DNA of 36,271 nucleotides from a bacterium (GTDB taxonomy: Bacteria; UBP14; UBA6098): positions 1 through 36,271 of the forward strand of contig JAGLDC010000010.1 in assembly GCA_023145965.1 (NCBI GenBank), in the 5' to 3' direction. Below are positions 1 to 7,372 of this stretch, one piece after another (positions within the stretch are counted from its first letter, which is position 1; each line of letters starts with the position of its first letter). Made by a program: the position numbers and the translations under genes. The notes under the pieces are model-generated. The model was not told the origin of the DNA. It ran no database searches and worked only from the letters and a program-made list of their open reading frames with translations.

Positions 1-1197
1 GAGGATGCTCTTTATTAATATGTTTTCGTCCTTAAAATCTGGTTGTTTTGACAACTCGAATGAGTAGCGCTCTTCGATTTTTTCTGCTTTAGGCATACCT
101 GCCCTGGTCCAGCTAAAAACGGGACGCCAGCTTCCTATTTCATCGCAATCGTATGGACAGAGGTCTTTCGGCAATTCCCCAATAGGCTCCAGCAAATGGA
201 ACCCAGTTATCGATTCCCTTTCAAAGCTCACTGTAAACCTATGTCCTGAAAGTTGTTGCTCGAATACGCCTTCGAGGTAAGGTGTATAAGCATAGTCGAA
301 GAGTAAATGTCCCTTTGCCAGTGGCAATTTAAATCCTAACCCCAAACTCGGGGCAAATATACTCTTACCGGTACGCCAACCGGTGCGAAACATAAGCCTA
401 TCTATGAAATCGATTTCTACGCCGCCGCCGTAAGTTAGATCGCCTTCACCAAAACGGCGAACAGAGCCGAGGATGTTAATGTCTCGAATAGTCCCCTCTC
501 CTTTATAAGCGTGCCAGCCCCCTCCGGCTTCGATAGTCATGGGAAGATTTTCCTCCTCACCCGACGCTCCTCCGCCATTCAATGTAAGTTTCAGCGCTGT
601 AATCCTATCGACTCGACCAGCTAAACGGAATCTTGGGTGCGGTTCGAAGAAAAAACTCCCACCAACACCGAGGCCCCCTCCAGAAGCATCAGCTATGGTG
701 CGATATACGTATTCTGCATCGGCTCCCACGCCGAATTGGACGTTCTTCATCGGATGCGTTATACGCCATCCCACGCCTAAACGACCGGCGATATCCGTTG
801 CGGAAACTTCCGATTGACCGGTATAACCGGGAGTCGTAATCCACTCGTCGTTATCCCAATTACCATATCCAAGCCAGGTGCCTCCAACGCCGAGAACGAG
901 CTTTTGGCGATAAATCGGAATTGCAATTCCAAACCGGGCATAGTTGGTTTCCATAATCCAGCGGCTGTATGTGCTCGTTAGAGCCATCGACCATGTCTCG
1001 GACAGGGAGGAGGGATTATCGAATATCGAATTACTCGATGTTGTCCGTAAAAATCCCGTTTCGCCCAAAGCGGCGCTGGCGGCGTGACCGTCGATTCGCA
1101 AGAAATCCGCCCCGCTTGTTTCAGTGCTGCTGGATTGAGCCAACGCGATAGATAACACAGAGAAAATAAAAAGCGCGATTATAATATTCTTTTTCAT
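1..1197 (-). CDS. PorV/PorQ-like outer-membrane beta-barrel protein with Ig/Fn3-like tail (3' end outside window)
   Basis: An open frame of 399 codons runs without a stop from ATG at 1197 to the window edge, so the C-terminus is missing. The start follows a strong ribosome binding site (AAAGGAGGGTGATAG). A signal peptide of about 20 residues (MKKNIIIALFIFSVLSIALA) is followed by the PorV/PorQ hallmark near residues 25-60: GADFLRIDGHAASAALGET, then a phrase reading FDNPSSL. Alternating Gly/aromatic beta-strands (GVGGTWLGYGNW, GVGADAEYVYR, FDYAYTPY) fit an outer-membrane barrel. After about residue 325 the character changes: RPVFSWTRAG and a following FELSKQPDF resemble an Fn3/Ig-like module. 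Family knowledge: PorV shuttles type IX secretion cargo; PorQ and other relatives have less certain roles. The gene lies 15 bases downstream of a secreted protein, so they probably share a transcript. A true role in type IX secretion is inferred. Confidence 0.8.
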   Translation of the reverse strand, partial: MKKNIIIALFIFSVLSIALAQSSSTETSGADFLRIDGHAASAALGETGFLRTTSSNSIFDNPSSLSETWSMALTSTYSRWIMETNYARFGIAIPIYRQKLVLGVGGTWLGYGNWDNDEWITTPGYTGQSEVSATDIAGRLGVGWRITHPMKNVQFGVGADAEYVYRTIADASGGGLGVGGSFFFEPHPRFRLAGRVDRITALKLTLNGGGASGEEENLPMTIEAGGGWHAYKGEGTIRDINILGSVRRFGEGDLTYGGGVEIDFIDRLMFRTGWRTGKSIFAPSLGLGFKLPLAKGHLLFDYAYTPYLEGVFEQQLSGHRFTVSFERESITGFHLLEPIGELPKDLCPYDCDEIGSWRPVFSWTRAGMPKAEKIEERYSFELSKQPDFKDENILIKSIL

Positions 1198-1212
1198 ATC
1201 TATCACCCTCCT

Positions 1213-4200
1213 TTAGCGGACAACCGCAAGTTTGAATGTGTATAACTCGTCTCCGGCTTCAACCAAAATACCGTAGACCCCCGAGTTAACGGAATGCCCC
1301 ATATCATCCGTTCCATCCCAATAGAACTTAAACAGCCCCTGTCCGAAGCTTTCATTTAAAGGTTCCGCGACAATATCACCGGAGATGTTTATCACTCTCA
1401 CCTTCACATTACTCGCGTCGCATTGAGTGATTTCTATCATTACTTCATCTCCAGTATTTATCTGGTTTTTGTCTATTCGAACACGACAGGGAGGTCGTCG
1501 CACATTGAACGAACAACTGTCCATGTAGAAAATCGTCGAATCCATGAAATCGTGGCGAACTTGAACATAAACCCAAATTTCTCCAATATCACATCCCGCC
1601 GCGAGCTCGGGGAATATTATCGTATCGGCTAAATCTGTTCTTTCTAAGAATTGTCCGGCATGATTCGCAAATGGCTCCGGCAGTGAGCCTTCAATGCACG
1701 AACTCTCGAACCAAGCATCCCAATTCTCCGGTTGTGTCGGCAATGGACAAGAAACACTAATAATCGCAGTGTCTCCGGGCCATTGATTGGAATTGGCAAG
1801 ATACTCGCAGATTATACTCGGGTCGGGAACGAGTTTTACGACAACAGAATCGCAATCGCTGTTATTCGTTGGATCGACGTCGTCCCCGCATTCGATGGTT
1901 ACGCAATTTACAATATACGGCGATGGACCGTTGTTGAGTGTATCCGCGTCATCTGTAACCTGAAAAGAAAATTCGATGATATAATTGCTTCCGAAAACGA
2001 TGCTATCCGGTTCGATTTCCCAAACGATGCTATTACCACCGGAATATGGGGTTGTCGGCGAAATGGATGATGTAATAACGGTTCCGGCCCACGCTGGAAG
2101 ATAATCGGTTATTACGACAGGATCACACGAACAGATCGCATGACCGAGGTTTGTTGCGCTTATGCGATAATTTATCACAGCGCTTGTTTCAGCATAAAGA
2201 ACTCCGAATAGCGGGTCCAAAGGCAGTCCGTATGAATGTTTATTGATTGTCAATTCGCATTCCGGGCTACAGGTTTCATATTCCGAAGTGTCTGAATCGC
2301 TTAGAAGAAGGCCGAAAGTCGATTCATTTTGTAATTCGACCATCGCAGTAAGCGTGTCTAATCCACCATCCCAGCGCGAAGTAAATTGCATGATATAGAC
2401 ATAGCTGGCGGCGTTGCAGAAAAAGAGATAAAGCGGTTCCATCTCATCGGGGCTATCGACATCGCGGTATAGCCCGCCCGTTTCCATAGCCAGATTGGAG
2501 AGGAAGAGCGCACTTGAAGAACTAACACTTATACCGATTGTGAATAATGGGACATGTAGAAGACGCGATAGATCGGTAATTTCAACTTCAGTAAACTGAT
2601 AAACATTCTCTTCACCATCTGTAAAAAGGATAACAATGTGCCGAAATCCCACAGGATCATTCTCAATAAGGATAAGTGCAGCATTAATAGCGCCGAGGAT
2701 GTTAGTAGAGCCTGTTCCCCCAGTATAATCATCTGAGTTAACTGCCGGTAAGACAATTCCGGCGGTGTCATCGCTGAAATCGCATTTGACTTCGACATCA
2801 GTCCCGAATTTGATGATCGAAAATCGCTCTGCGCAAAGAGTATCAAGAACATAATTTGTTACTGAAGCCTCAGCTAACGCACGAGCAGAGGAATCCATCG
2901 AGCCGCTGTAGTCCATAACGATTGCTACAGATAGGGGCAGAATATCTTCATCTGCGGCGAACATTCGCAAAGGGTCGATAATGCGTAAATTCCACCAGGA
3001 GCCACCTTCACATTTTTTTAGGTCACTCCATTCAGTATATGGGTCATTCCAGCAAGCGTGAGCTAAATCTCTAATTGGATATCCATTCTGGTCCGTAACG
3101 GAAATAAATGCAAGCATGGATTCGCACTTAGCTGAATAAGTCACATCGCAAAAGTCGGTAACATCATCACCAGTAAGCTGAACTTCTATTATATCGACAT
3201 TTATCTCCGTAATTCCGATACAAAGGTCATCGTATTGAGAGTTATTTGTTTCGTCGCTTTCTTCGACAACATTATTCGCATCGACTTCAGCGCAAAACTC
3301 GATTGTATCACCACAAGTAGGATTAGCTATCGGAACCGTCCCCGAAATGGAGTTGCCTGTTGACAAGGAGAAATCCGATATCGTCTCAGTTCCTATCAAA
3401 GCTCCATCGGAAGTGAATTCTATGATGAGGGGGTCGGCATTAGCAATACCTGTCCCTGCGTTGGTGACCATCCAATCGAAGCTAACCGGCCAACCGCAAG
3501 AAATACAATCATCACCATAAGGCGATTCCACCGAAATCACAAGGTCGGGCATTGTCAAAGACCATCTAAGCGTTTCTCCACAGATAAAGCTCGAAGGCGG
3601 GTTAAGAACTATATCTTCGATTGGTTCGAGCGGGGTCCCAGTCCATAAAATACTCGGATCTGCATCCCAAAGAACTCCTCCGAGAGCATAGAAACTGACA
3701 TTTGGAGTACCATCGTTTTCTTGGAAAAAGACCGAGCATGTCTCACAAGTCTCATGAGCTAAGTCGATATTCCACCGATATATGCGCCAACCGTCATAAG
3801 AACCGCCGACTATCGTTTCAATTCCATCACAGGTAGGTTCCGTGTAGTCGTAGAGAGCTATTGCGTCTGGCGGAAGCAGAATATAGAAAAGGCAATCATT
3901 CGCATTCACAACGTTATAAGGGTAGTTACATCCTTCAAGCTTAATATACATATCATCGCCTGAAGAAACCGATATTTCCGTTCCCTCTGTTTCACCGACT
4001 TTTGATATCCGAGCTTCGCATGTCAGACCGGGGCGACATTTCACAACTACTCCATCCGAAAGATCCGCCGTTTTAGTCGGATCGCTGAAATCGCTCCATG
4101 CTTGCGCAAATGCCGTCAGATTCACATCGTTAGGATAAGACCCGCAAATATCGCCCCTTACTTGAAGCGTGCAGATGATCGTTCTTGCAGCTGAATAATC

Positions 4201-4575
4201 TATCTCATCGAAGGTCCAAGTGGCATAGGTGGGCGTATTACTGAAACCGTGAGGCAAATATCCCGCAACACCTTCACCAATAAAATCAGCGTATAATTGA
4301 GGAGTTTCAGGTGGATCGACCCACATATTTGGGAAAGTGAGTTGGACGCGAACGTGCCTTTGAGTTGTCGCCGGAAGATAGACATTCTCTACACGAACTC
4401 TGTATTCTATCGAATCCCCTTGAAAAACTTCGTCTGGATCCAATGAAGTATTAACACCCCAGTGGTTAACCGCCTCGAATTTGACACTGAAGTAATCGCT
4501 TTCATCGACAGTTTCAGCAAATACATAGCCGAAACATACAATTAGTAGAACTAAACAAATGATCGTCTTTTTCAT
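1213..4575 (-). CDS. Secreted cysteine-rich CARDB/vWA protein with FlgD-like C-terminal domain
   Basis: This 1120-aa protein starts at ATG 4575 after AAAGGA. A signal peptide (MKKTIICLVLLIVCFGYVFA) is followed by an N-terminal beta-sandwich region. A CARDB-like domain spans about 343-455 (PDLVISVESP at the start, VEESDETNN near the end). A von Willebrand A domain spans about 545-720 with a complete MIDAS: DYSGS near 553, the Thr segment TGGTGSTN near 618 and LFTDGEEN near 650. DUF11-like beta repeats follow. The last 80 residues are FlgD-Ig-like (VYGILVEAG near the end), a type common on type IX cargo. About three dozen cysteines lie in the mature part, suggesting disulfides outside the cytoplasm. 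The vWA domain suggests metal-dependent adhesion or protein binding at the cell surface; the ligand is unknown. It is followed after 15 bases by the PorV-like barrel, so cargo and translocon-type protein appear co-transcribed. Confidence 0.8.
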   Translation of the reverse strand: MKKTIICLVLLIVCFGYVFAETVDESDYFSVKFEAVNHWGVNTSLDPDEVFQGDSIEYRVRVENVYLPATTQRHVRVQLTFPNMWVDPPETPQLYADFIGEGVAGYLPHGFSNTPTYATWTFDEIDYSAARTIICTLQVRGDICGSYPNDVNLTAFAQAWSDFSDPTKTADLSDGVVVKCRPGLTCEARISKVGETEGTEISVSSGDDMYIKLEGCNYPYNVVNANDCLFYILLPPDAIALYDYTEPTCDGIETIVGGSYDGWRIYRWNIDLAHETCETCSVFFQENDGTPNVSFYALGGVLWDADPSILWTGTPLEPIEDIVLNPPSSFICGETLRWSLTMPDLVISVESPYGDDCISCGWPVSFDWMVTNAGTGIANADPLIIEFTSDGALIGTETISDFSLSTGNSISGTVPIANPTCGDTIEFCAEVDANNVVEESDETNNSQYDDLCIGITEINVDIIEVQLTGDDVTDFCDVTYSAKCESMLAFISVTDQNGYPIRDLAHACWNDPYTEWSDLKKCEGGSWWNLRIIDPLRMFAADEDILPLSVAIVMDYSGSMDSSARALAEASVTNYVLDTLCAERFSIIKFGTDVEVKCDFSDDTAGIVLPAVNSDDYTGGTGSTNILGAINAALILIENDPVGFRHIVILFTDGEENVYQFTEVEITDLSRLLHVPLFTIGISVSSSSALFLSNLAMETGGLYRDVDSPDEMEPLYLFFCNAASYVYIMQFTSRWDGGLDTLTAMVELQNESTFGLLLSDSDTSEYETCSPECELTINKHSYGLPLDPLFGVLYAETSAVINYRISATNLGHAICSCDPVVITDYLPAWAGTVITSSISPTTPYSGGNSIVWEIEPDSIVFGSNYIIEFSFQVTDDADTLNNGPSPYIVNCVTIECGDDVDPTNNSDCDSVVVKLVPDPSIICEYLANSNQWPGDTAIISVSCPLPTQPENWDAWFESSCIEGSLPEPFANHAGQFLERTDLADTIIFPELAAGCDIGEIWVYVQVRHDFMDSTIFYMDSCSFNVRRPPCRVRIDKNQINTGDEVMIEITQCDASNVKVRVINISGDIVAEPLNESFGQGLFKFYWDGTDDMGHSVNSGVYGILVEAGDELYTFKLAVVR

Positions 4576-4601
4576 TTTCCAATCCTTTCATATGAATAAC
4601 A

Positions 4602-4630
4602 AAAATAATATGCTTTTTCATAAACTCCAA
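4602..4630 (-). promoter_or_regulatory. Sigma-70-like promoter for the vWA/PorV-like operon
   Basis: On the minus strand TTGGAG (4625-4630) and TATTTT (4602-4607) are separated by exactly 17 bases. Transcription would begin near 4595, about 20 bases before the ATG at 4575. The same -35 hexamer occurs before the membrane-protein/kinase operon near 9589. Confidence 0.5.
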
Positions 4631-4770
4631 ACACATTTTTCACCTTTTCTCCAACCACCCATGGCCCTTGTCTTCCTTGAATTCTTTTGTTAGTTTTATC
4701 TCGCGGGTGGCGCCCGTAGCGTCGCGCGGCCCGCGAAATATGGTTTCAATTTGAGCGGGCGGTTCCGTTG

Positions 4771-4791
4771 GTGAGGGTCTTGTGCCCTCAC
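4771..4791. repeat. Inverted repeat (7-bp arms)
   Basis: GTGAGGG and CCCTCAC flank the 7-base loop TCTTGTG. There is no T-run, so it is not a typical terminator. It lies in the G+C-rich mosaic. Confidence 0.6.
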
Positions 4792-4939
4792 GCTTGCAGG
4801 CACCCACAAGGAGCACCCCTACGGGCATTGTCCCCGTTGGCTGAGTAGGCGTTAGTTGTATCGAAGCCCGCATTGCCTTCGCGACCTTGGCTACCAATTT
4901 TGCTGTAAGATTCATCGGTTCGGCGTCAGCGTCTCCGTT

Positions 4940-4958
4940 CCCTGAGCCTGTCGAAGGG
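4940..4958. repeat. CCCTGAGCCTGTCGAAGGG dispersed-repeat motif
   Basis: The 19-mer CCCTGAGCCTGTCGAAGGG is a motif I recognise as a widely dispersed, REP-like intergenic element in many bacterial genomes. That statement is from general knowledge; no search was run. The copy here is intact and bordered by G+C-rich sequence. Confidence 0.55.
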
Positions 4959-5043
4959 CACGGCGGATCGAGTATTATCACGCGCATAAAATCCTCGCCA
5001 AGCACAGCGCCCACCACCGCGCGCATCGAGATCGGGTCGGTCG

Positions 5044-5060
5044 CCCGGGCAATGCCCGGG
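5044..5060. repeat. Near-perfect 17-bp palindrome
   Basis: Eight-base arms CCCGGGCA and TGCCCGGG flank a single A. The palindrome lies inside the G+C-rich mosaic and is not followed by a T-run. Confidence 0.6.
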
Positions 5061-5127
5061 AATGATACGCTACGGGCAAATAGATTTCGCCAAATTAAGT
5101 AAATTTGCGCGGCCCTTCGCGGGCGAT

Positions 5128-5388
5128 TCATCCTGAATCGCTCGATCGAGCGGAATATTTTCGCCTGCGGAGCGAATCGGTCGAAGCCGTTTGTGTCGGC
5201 CATGCCGACCGGCAGAGGCGCATTGGGAGGAGCTTTTGACAGCCCTCTCCACCATCCCATGGAAAATCCCGGAACTCGCTTAGTACAAACTTATCGAGTT
5301 CCAGATTCTCGAACATCGCCTCGAACAGTGGGAACTCACCCTCATCGAGGTTTACGATGACTTGATTATTTTCTGCCGTAATATTCAT
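5128..5388 (-). pseudogene. Short ORF with protein-like N-terminus running into repeat sequence
   Basis: Starting at ATG 5388, the first ~45 residues look like ordinary protein: acidic, with regular hydrophobic spacing (VIVNLDEGEFPLFEAMFENL, then LDKFVLSEFRDFPWDG). After about residue 46 the frame passes into the G+C-rich mosaic and becomes Ser/Arg/Thr-rich, ending after 86 residues. No convincing Shine-Dalgarno sequence precedes the ATG. The simplest reading is the 5' remnant of a gene whose remainder was replaced by repeat DNA. A small intact gene or a chance ORF is also possible. I do not recognise the family. Confidence 0.3.
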
Positions 5389-6025
5389 AACCGAGAATAA
5401 ATTTTTGCGGGTGGTAAGGAGATCGTATTACACACGACAACACAACCTTAAGGCTACACACCGCAGTTTATCTCAGAATAATATCCCCTCCCGCTTGAGT
5501 CAAGCGAAAAATGTAAATATTATTATTTACTGCAAACTTATATTATATCGTTCTTTAGGAGAATAATATATTATAGTTTTCGGCGGCATTTCTGCAAAAC
5601 ATTTATTAATAATTGTCTCCTGATTCCGATTCACCGGCATATCTATGGCGTAAGATGCGCATCGGTAAAGATGATATTCCGCGCAAAACTAATATTTATG
5701 GGAATTACATACCATCAGGTATTAACACAGCCTTTTGGTACATATATATAGCAGAGAATAAATTTGAGTAGATATTTTTTTAAATATACGAATATTTAAA
5801 ATATCATGGATGCCGCTTTTTTCTGTCGAGATTCCTGTATCGAATCGTATCGAGAACGCGACTCTGCAGAGTTTTAGGCTCGGTAAAATACCCGTCTTTT
5901 GAATCGAGTTACAACCTAACATGAATTTATAGAAAATTTAGGACTTGACTTATGCGTGCCATATTACTTTTTTTCGGACAGATATTTTTTCAGCCAATCA
6001 ATAATAAATTTGAAATGTCACTATA
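5389..6025. other. A+T-rich intergenic region, no supported gene
   Basis: No frame here has both a ribosome binding site and protein-like composition. Short ORFs at 5655-5771 (+, 38 codons) and 5722-5922 (-, 66 codons) overlap each other and are not convincing. No repeat array or terminator stands out. Confidence 0.5.
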
Positions 6026-6054
6026 TTGACACAGGTAAAAGCGACAATTATGCT
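6026..6054 (+). promoter_or_regulatory. Strong sigma-70-like promoter not leading to a protein gene
   Basis: A consensus TTGACA (6026-6031) and TATGCT (6049-6054) are separated by exactly 17 bases. The predicted start is near 6061. No protein gene follows on this strand until 9684; instead a perfect terminator hairpin lies about 130 bases downstream. Confidence 0.55.
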
Positions 6055-6055
6055 C

Positions 6056-6085
6056 TTTTTGTCCATTTATGTCCACTTTTGTCCA
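6056..6085 (+). repeat. Three tandem 10-bp units ending in GTCCA
   Basis: TTTTTGTCCA, TTTATGTCCA and CTTTTGTCCA lie head to tail, one helical turn apart, straddling the predicted transcription start. The spacing would suit binding of a protein to one face of the DNA; no regulator is identified. Confidence 0.6.
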
Positions 6086-6119
6086 TATAACAAGCCTGCC
6101 AAAAGCTTATATATTATAT

Positions 6120-6180
6120 GCTTTTGCCCGTTGTTTATAGAACACAGGTTGACGTGCGGGTTCGAGTCCCCCAAACAGCA
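6120..6180 (+). other. tRNA-like segment without a D-arm (tRNA relic?)
   Basis: GCGGGTTCGAGTCCCCC (6155-6171) forms a T-arm-like stem with 4 of 5 pairs and a canonical TTCGAGT loop, followed by AAACAGC and A. The 5' GCTTTTG pairs with AAACAGC at 5 of 7 positions. Between them is a weak anticodon-like hairpin with loop TTATAGA. Only 61 nt are present and a D-arm is missing, so this is not a standard functional tRNA. A relic, an attachment-site scar or a structured tail of the small RNA are the options. Confidence 0.3.
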
Positions 6181-6188
6181 TAAAGAAT

Positions 6189-6230
6189 AAAAAATTATCG
6201 GTGGTTTTTTCAAACCACCGATAATTTTTT
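6189..6230. terminator. Perfect 19-bp-stem bidirectional terminator
   Basis: Arms 6189-6207 and 6212-6230 are perfectly complementary around the loop TTTC. The core is TTATCGGTGG and CCACCGATAA. A-runs and T-runs at both ends allow termination in both directions. It closes the small-RNA unit on the plus strand and could also stop readthrough from the orphan gene ending at 6810 on the minus strand. Confidence 0.85.
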
Positions 6231-6809
6231 ATCGAGAACAAGACTTGAACCCTCAAACATCTCGGCTCGTGAGGTATGAATAATCCAAGCTTTGGTACGC
6301 TCTCTTAGACTTCAATCTGGGACTGTGGCAATCTATTATAATGAATAGCAATCGGGATAGGTTTCTGGCGAGAGGTCTATCGGTCTCACGGCCTCTCTCG
6401 CATCGTCGGTTATTCCTCGATTGCCAAAAAGAATTTATCCGCTAAGTAGGGCTACTGATTATATGGCTGACTACTGCGTTAGATATACAATCTCATTCTT
6501 CCCATTCGTAACAAAAAGCGACCATAGATATGCCCGCCAAAACGAACATCTCCAGAACAATAAAACATATTTTTATTTTACTTGAGTATTATAACACTAT
6601 TATTGATTGCTTTCATTCGGATTAGATAGATCCTCTACTTATGTGCAAATTCTATATGCCCCCTTGAAAAGCAATTGACACTTGATTTGCAATCAGCTCA
6701 ATAAGCAATATAAAAAACCTTTTTCCATCCTTTTTATTACTTACAACAGCTAATAGACTAGTTATTATACTACTCTCAACTCATTTCATCGATAGCTGTA
6801 TAACCAAAT
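6231..6809. other. Intergenic region with a tRNA-like minus-strand segment
   Basis: No gene is supported here. A 71-base minus-strand stretch (6304 to 6234) has terminal 7-bp complementarity (GAGAGCG with TGTTCTC, two G-U pairs), an anticodon-like stem with 7-base loop ACGAGCC, and GGGTTCAAGTC like a T-loop. Its D-arm is abnormal, position 33 is not T, and the T-stem pairs poorly, so it is at best a degenerate tRNA. An imperfect hairpin (GCGAGAG at 6368-6374 with CTCTCGC at 6395-6401) follows. The rest to 6809 is A+T-rich with nothing recognisable. Confidence 0.45.
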
Positions 6810-7337
6810 TCAAACAGTAACGCGTGCTGACTGAAAAACCAAATCGAGAAGCTTTTTGTTTTCTATGAACTCATACCAATTGAGAGCATGATTGAACGGT
6901 AGTCTGCACAACGGGCAAAATACCCCATCAGTTAGACTTTTGCTTGTAATAGGCCCGCAAACCGGTAACTTGGTTGGATAATTGCTAGCGCGTTCTACAA
7001 GCATTTTTATTCGTGTATCGAATACATCTCCCTCCGCAACCATAAATCTTACCATTTTCATCTTTGCCATAAATTCTTTATAATCGTTCTGTAGAATATT
7101 TTTGCATGAATGCCATCGATTGTGGAAATTAACATACTCGTTTTTCAACATGTTAAGAAACAAATCTAAAGCGAATTTTTGATCGCAATCCACAACAGAC
7201 TCATCCTGTTTGAGAATAAGTTCTCCGATATTTGGACAAAGATCATTACTCCAATTGCGGTAAAACCTGCCCATTCCATAGGACCAAACAGCAATTTCAT
7301 TGATGATTTCTTTTGATAGGATAATTTGATTTTTCAT
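6810..7337 (-). CDS. Orphan hypothetical protein, 175 aa, with CPLC motif
   Basis: I do not recognise this protein. It is soluble, with no signal peptide or membrane segment. It has six cysteines (34, 51, 78, 127, 141, 144), two of them in VFCPLCRLPF; with Cys127 and nearby His150 these could bind a metal, but no known zinc-finger spacing is evident. Conserved-looking aromatic patches include YGMGRFYRNW and FHNRWHSC. No Shine-Dalgarno precedes the ATG at 7337. The gene is transcribed in the same direction as the two-component genes and starts about 110 bases after the regulator's stop. It has its own predicted promoter, with a palindrome centred near -42 (see 7373-7419). I infer that it may be a target of the adjacent regulator. 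A+T-rich composition and lack of recognisable relatives suggest a lineage-specific gene. Confidence 0.55.
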   Translation of the reverse strand: MKNQIILSKEIINEIAVWSYGMGRFYRNWSNDLCPNIGELILKQDESVVDCDQKFALDLFLNMLKNEYVNFHNRWHSCKNILQNDYKEFMAKMKMVRFMVAEGDVFDTRIKMLVERASNYPTKLPVCGPITSKSLTDGVFCPLCRLPFNHALNWYEFIENKKLLDLVFQSARVTV

Positions 7338-7372
7338 AGTAATATAATTTAAAAATTTATTATTCTTTAAAA

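Larger units (their letters stand above)
4640..5260. repeat. G+C-rich mosaic of short palindromic repeats
   Basis: This block is clearly richer in G+C than its flanks. It contains recognisable repeat-like pieces: a 7-bp-arm hairpin at 4771-4791, a segment at about 4800-4830 (GGGTGCTCCTTGTGGGTGCC on the minus strand) resembling dispersed GGGCGACC-type bacterial repeats, the CCCTGAGCCTGTCGAAGGG motif at 4940-4958, and the CCCGGGCA palindrome at 5044-5060. A 206-codon frame is open on the minus strand (5260 to 4640). It matches no family I recognise, has no good ribosome binding site, and its low-complexity Pro/Thr/Arg content looks like translated repeat. I read the region as non-coding, with moderate confidence. 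Confidence 0.55.
6061..6230 (+). ncRNA. Candidate small RNA of about 170 nt
   Basis: The limits are set by the promoter at 6026-6054 and the terminator hairpin ending at 6230. The span has no ORF with a ribosome binding site. It contains the GTCCA repeats, a hairpin-forming A+T-rich stretch near 6103-6126 and a tRNA-like segment (6120-6180) with a recognisable T-loop. Expression is inferred only from the signals. It may instead be a decayed tRNA gene that kept its promoter and terminator. Confidence 0.35.

Noticed and set aside
539-839. Plus-strand ORFs of 68 and 92 codons
   Set aside because: Antisense to the PorV-like gene, which has a signal peptide, a strong ribosome binding site and a continuous frame.
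4640-5260. 206-codon minus-strand ORF as a gene
   Set aside because: It spans the repeat mosaic, has no good ribosome binding site, shows low-complexity composition and matches no family I recognise.
5655-5771. 38-codon plus-strand ORF
   Set aside because: Protein-like at a glance, but weak ribosome binding site, short length and no recognisable family.
5722-5922. 66-codon minus-strand ORF
   Set aside because: Overlaps the previous candidate in an A+T-rich spacer with no start signal.
6056-6085. CRISPR-like array
   Set aside because: Only three 10-bp direct units without spacers; no cas genes in the window.
6234-6304. Functional tRNA on the minus strand
   Set aside because: The D-arm is abnormal, T33 is missing and the T-stem pairs mostly by wobble; at best a relic.
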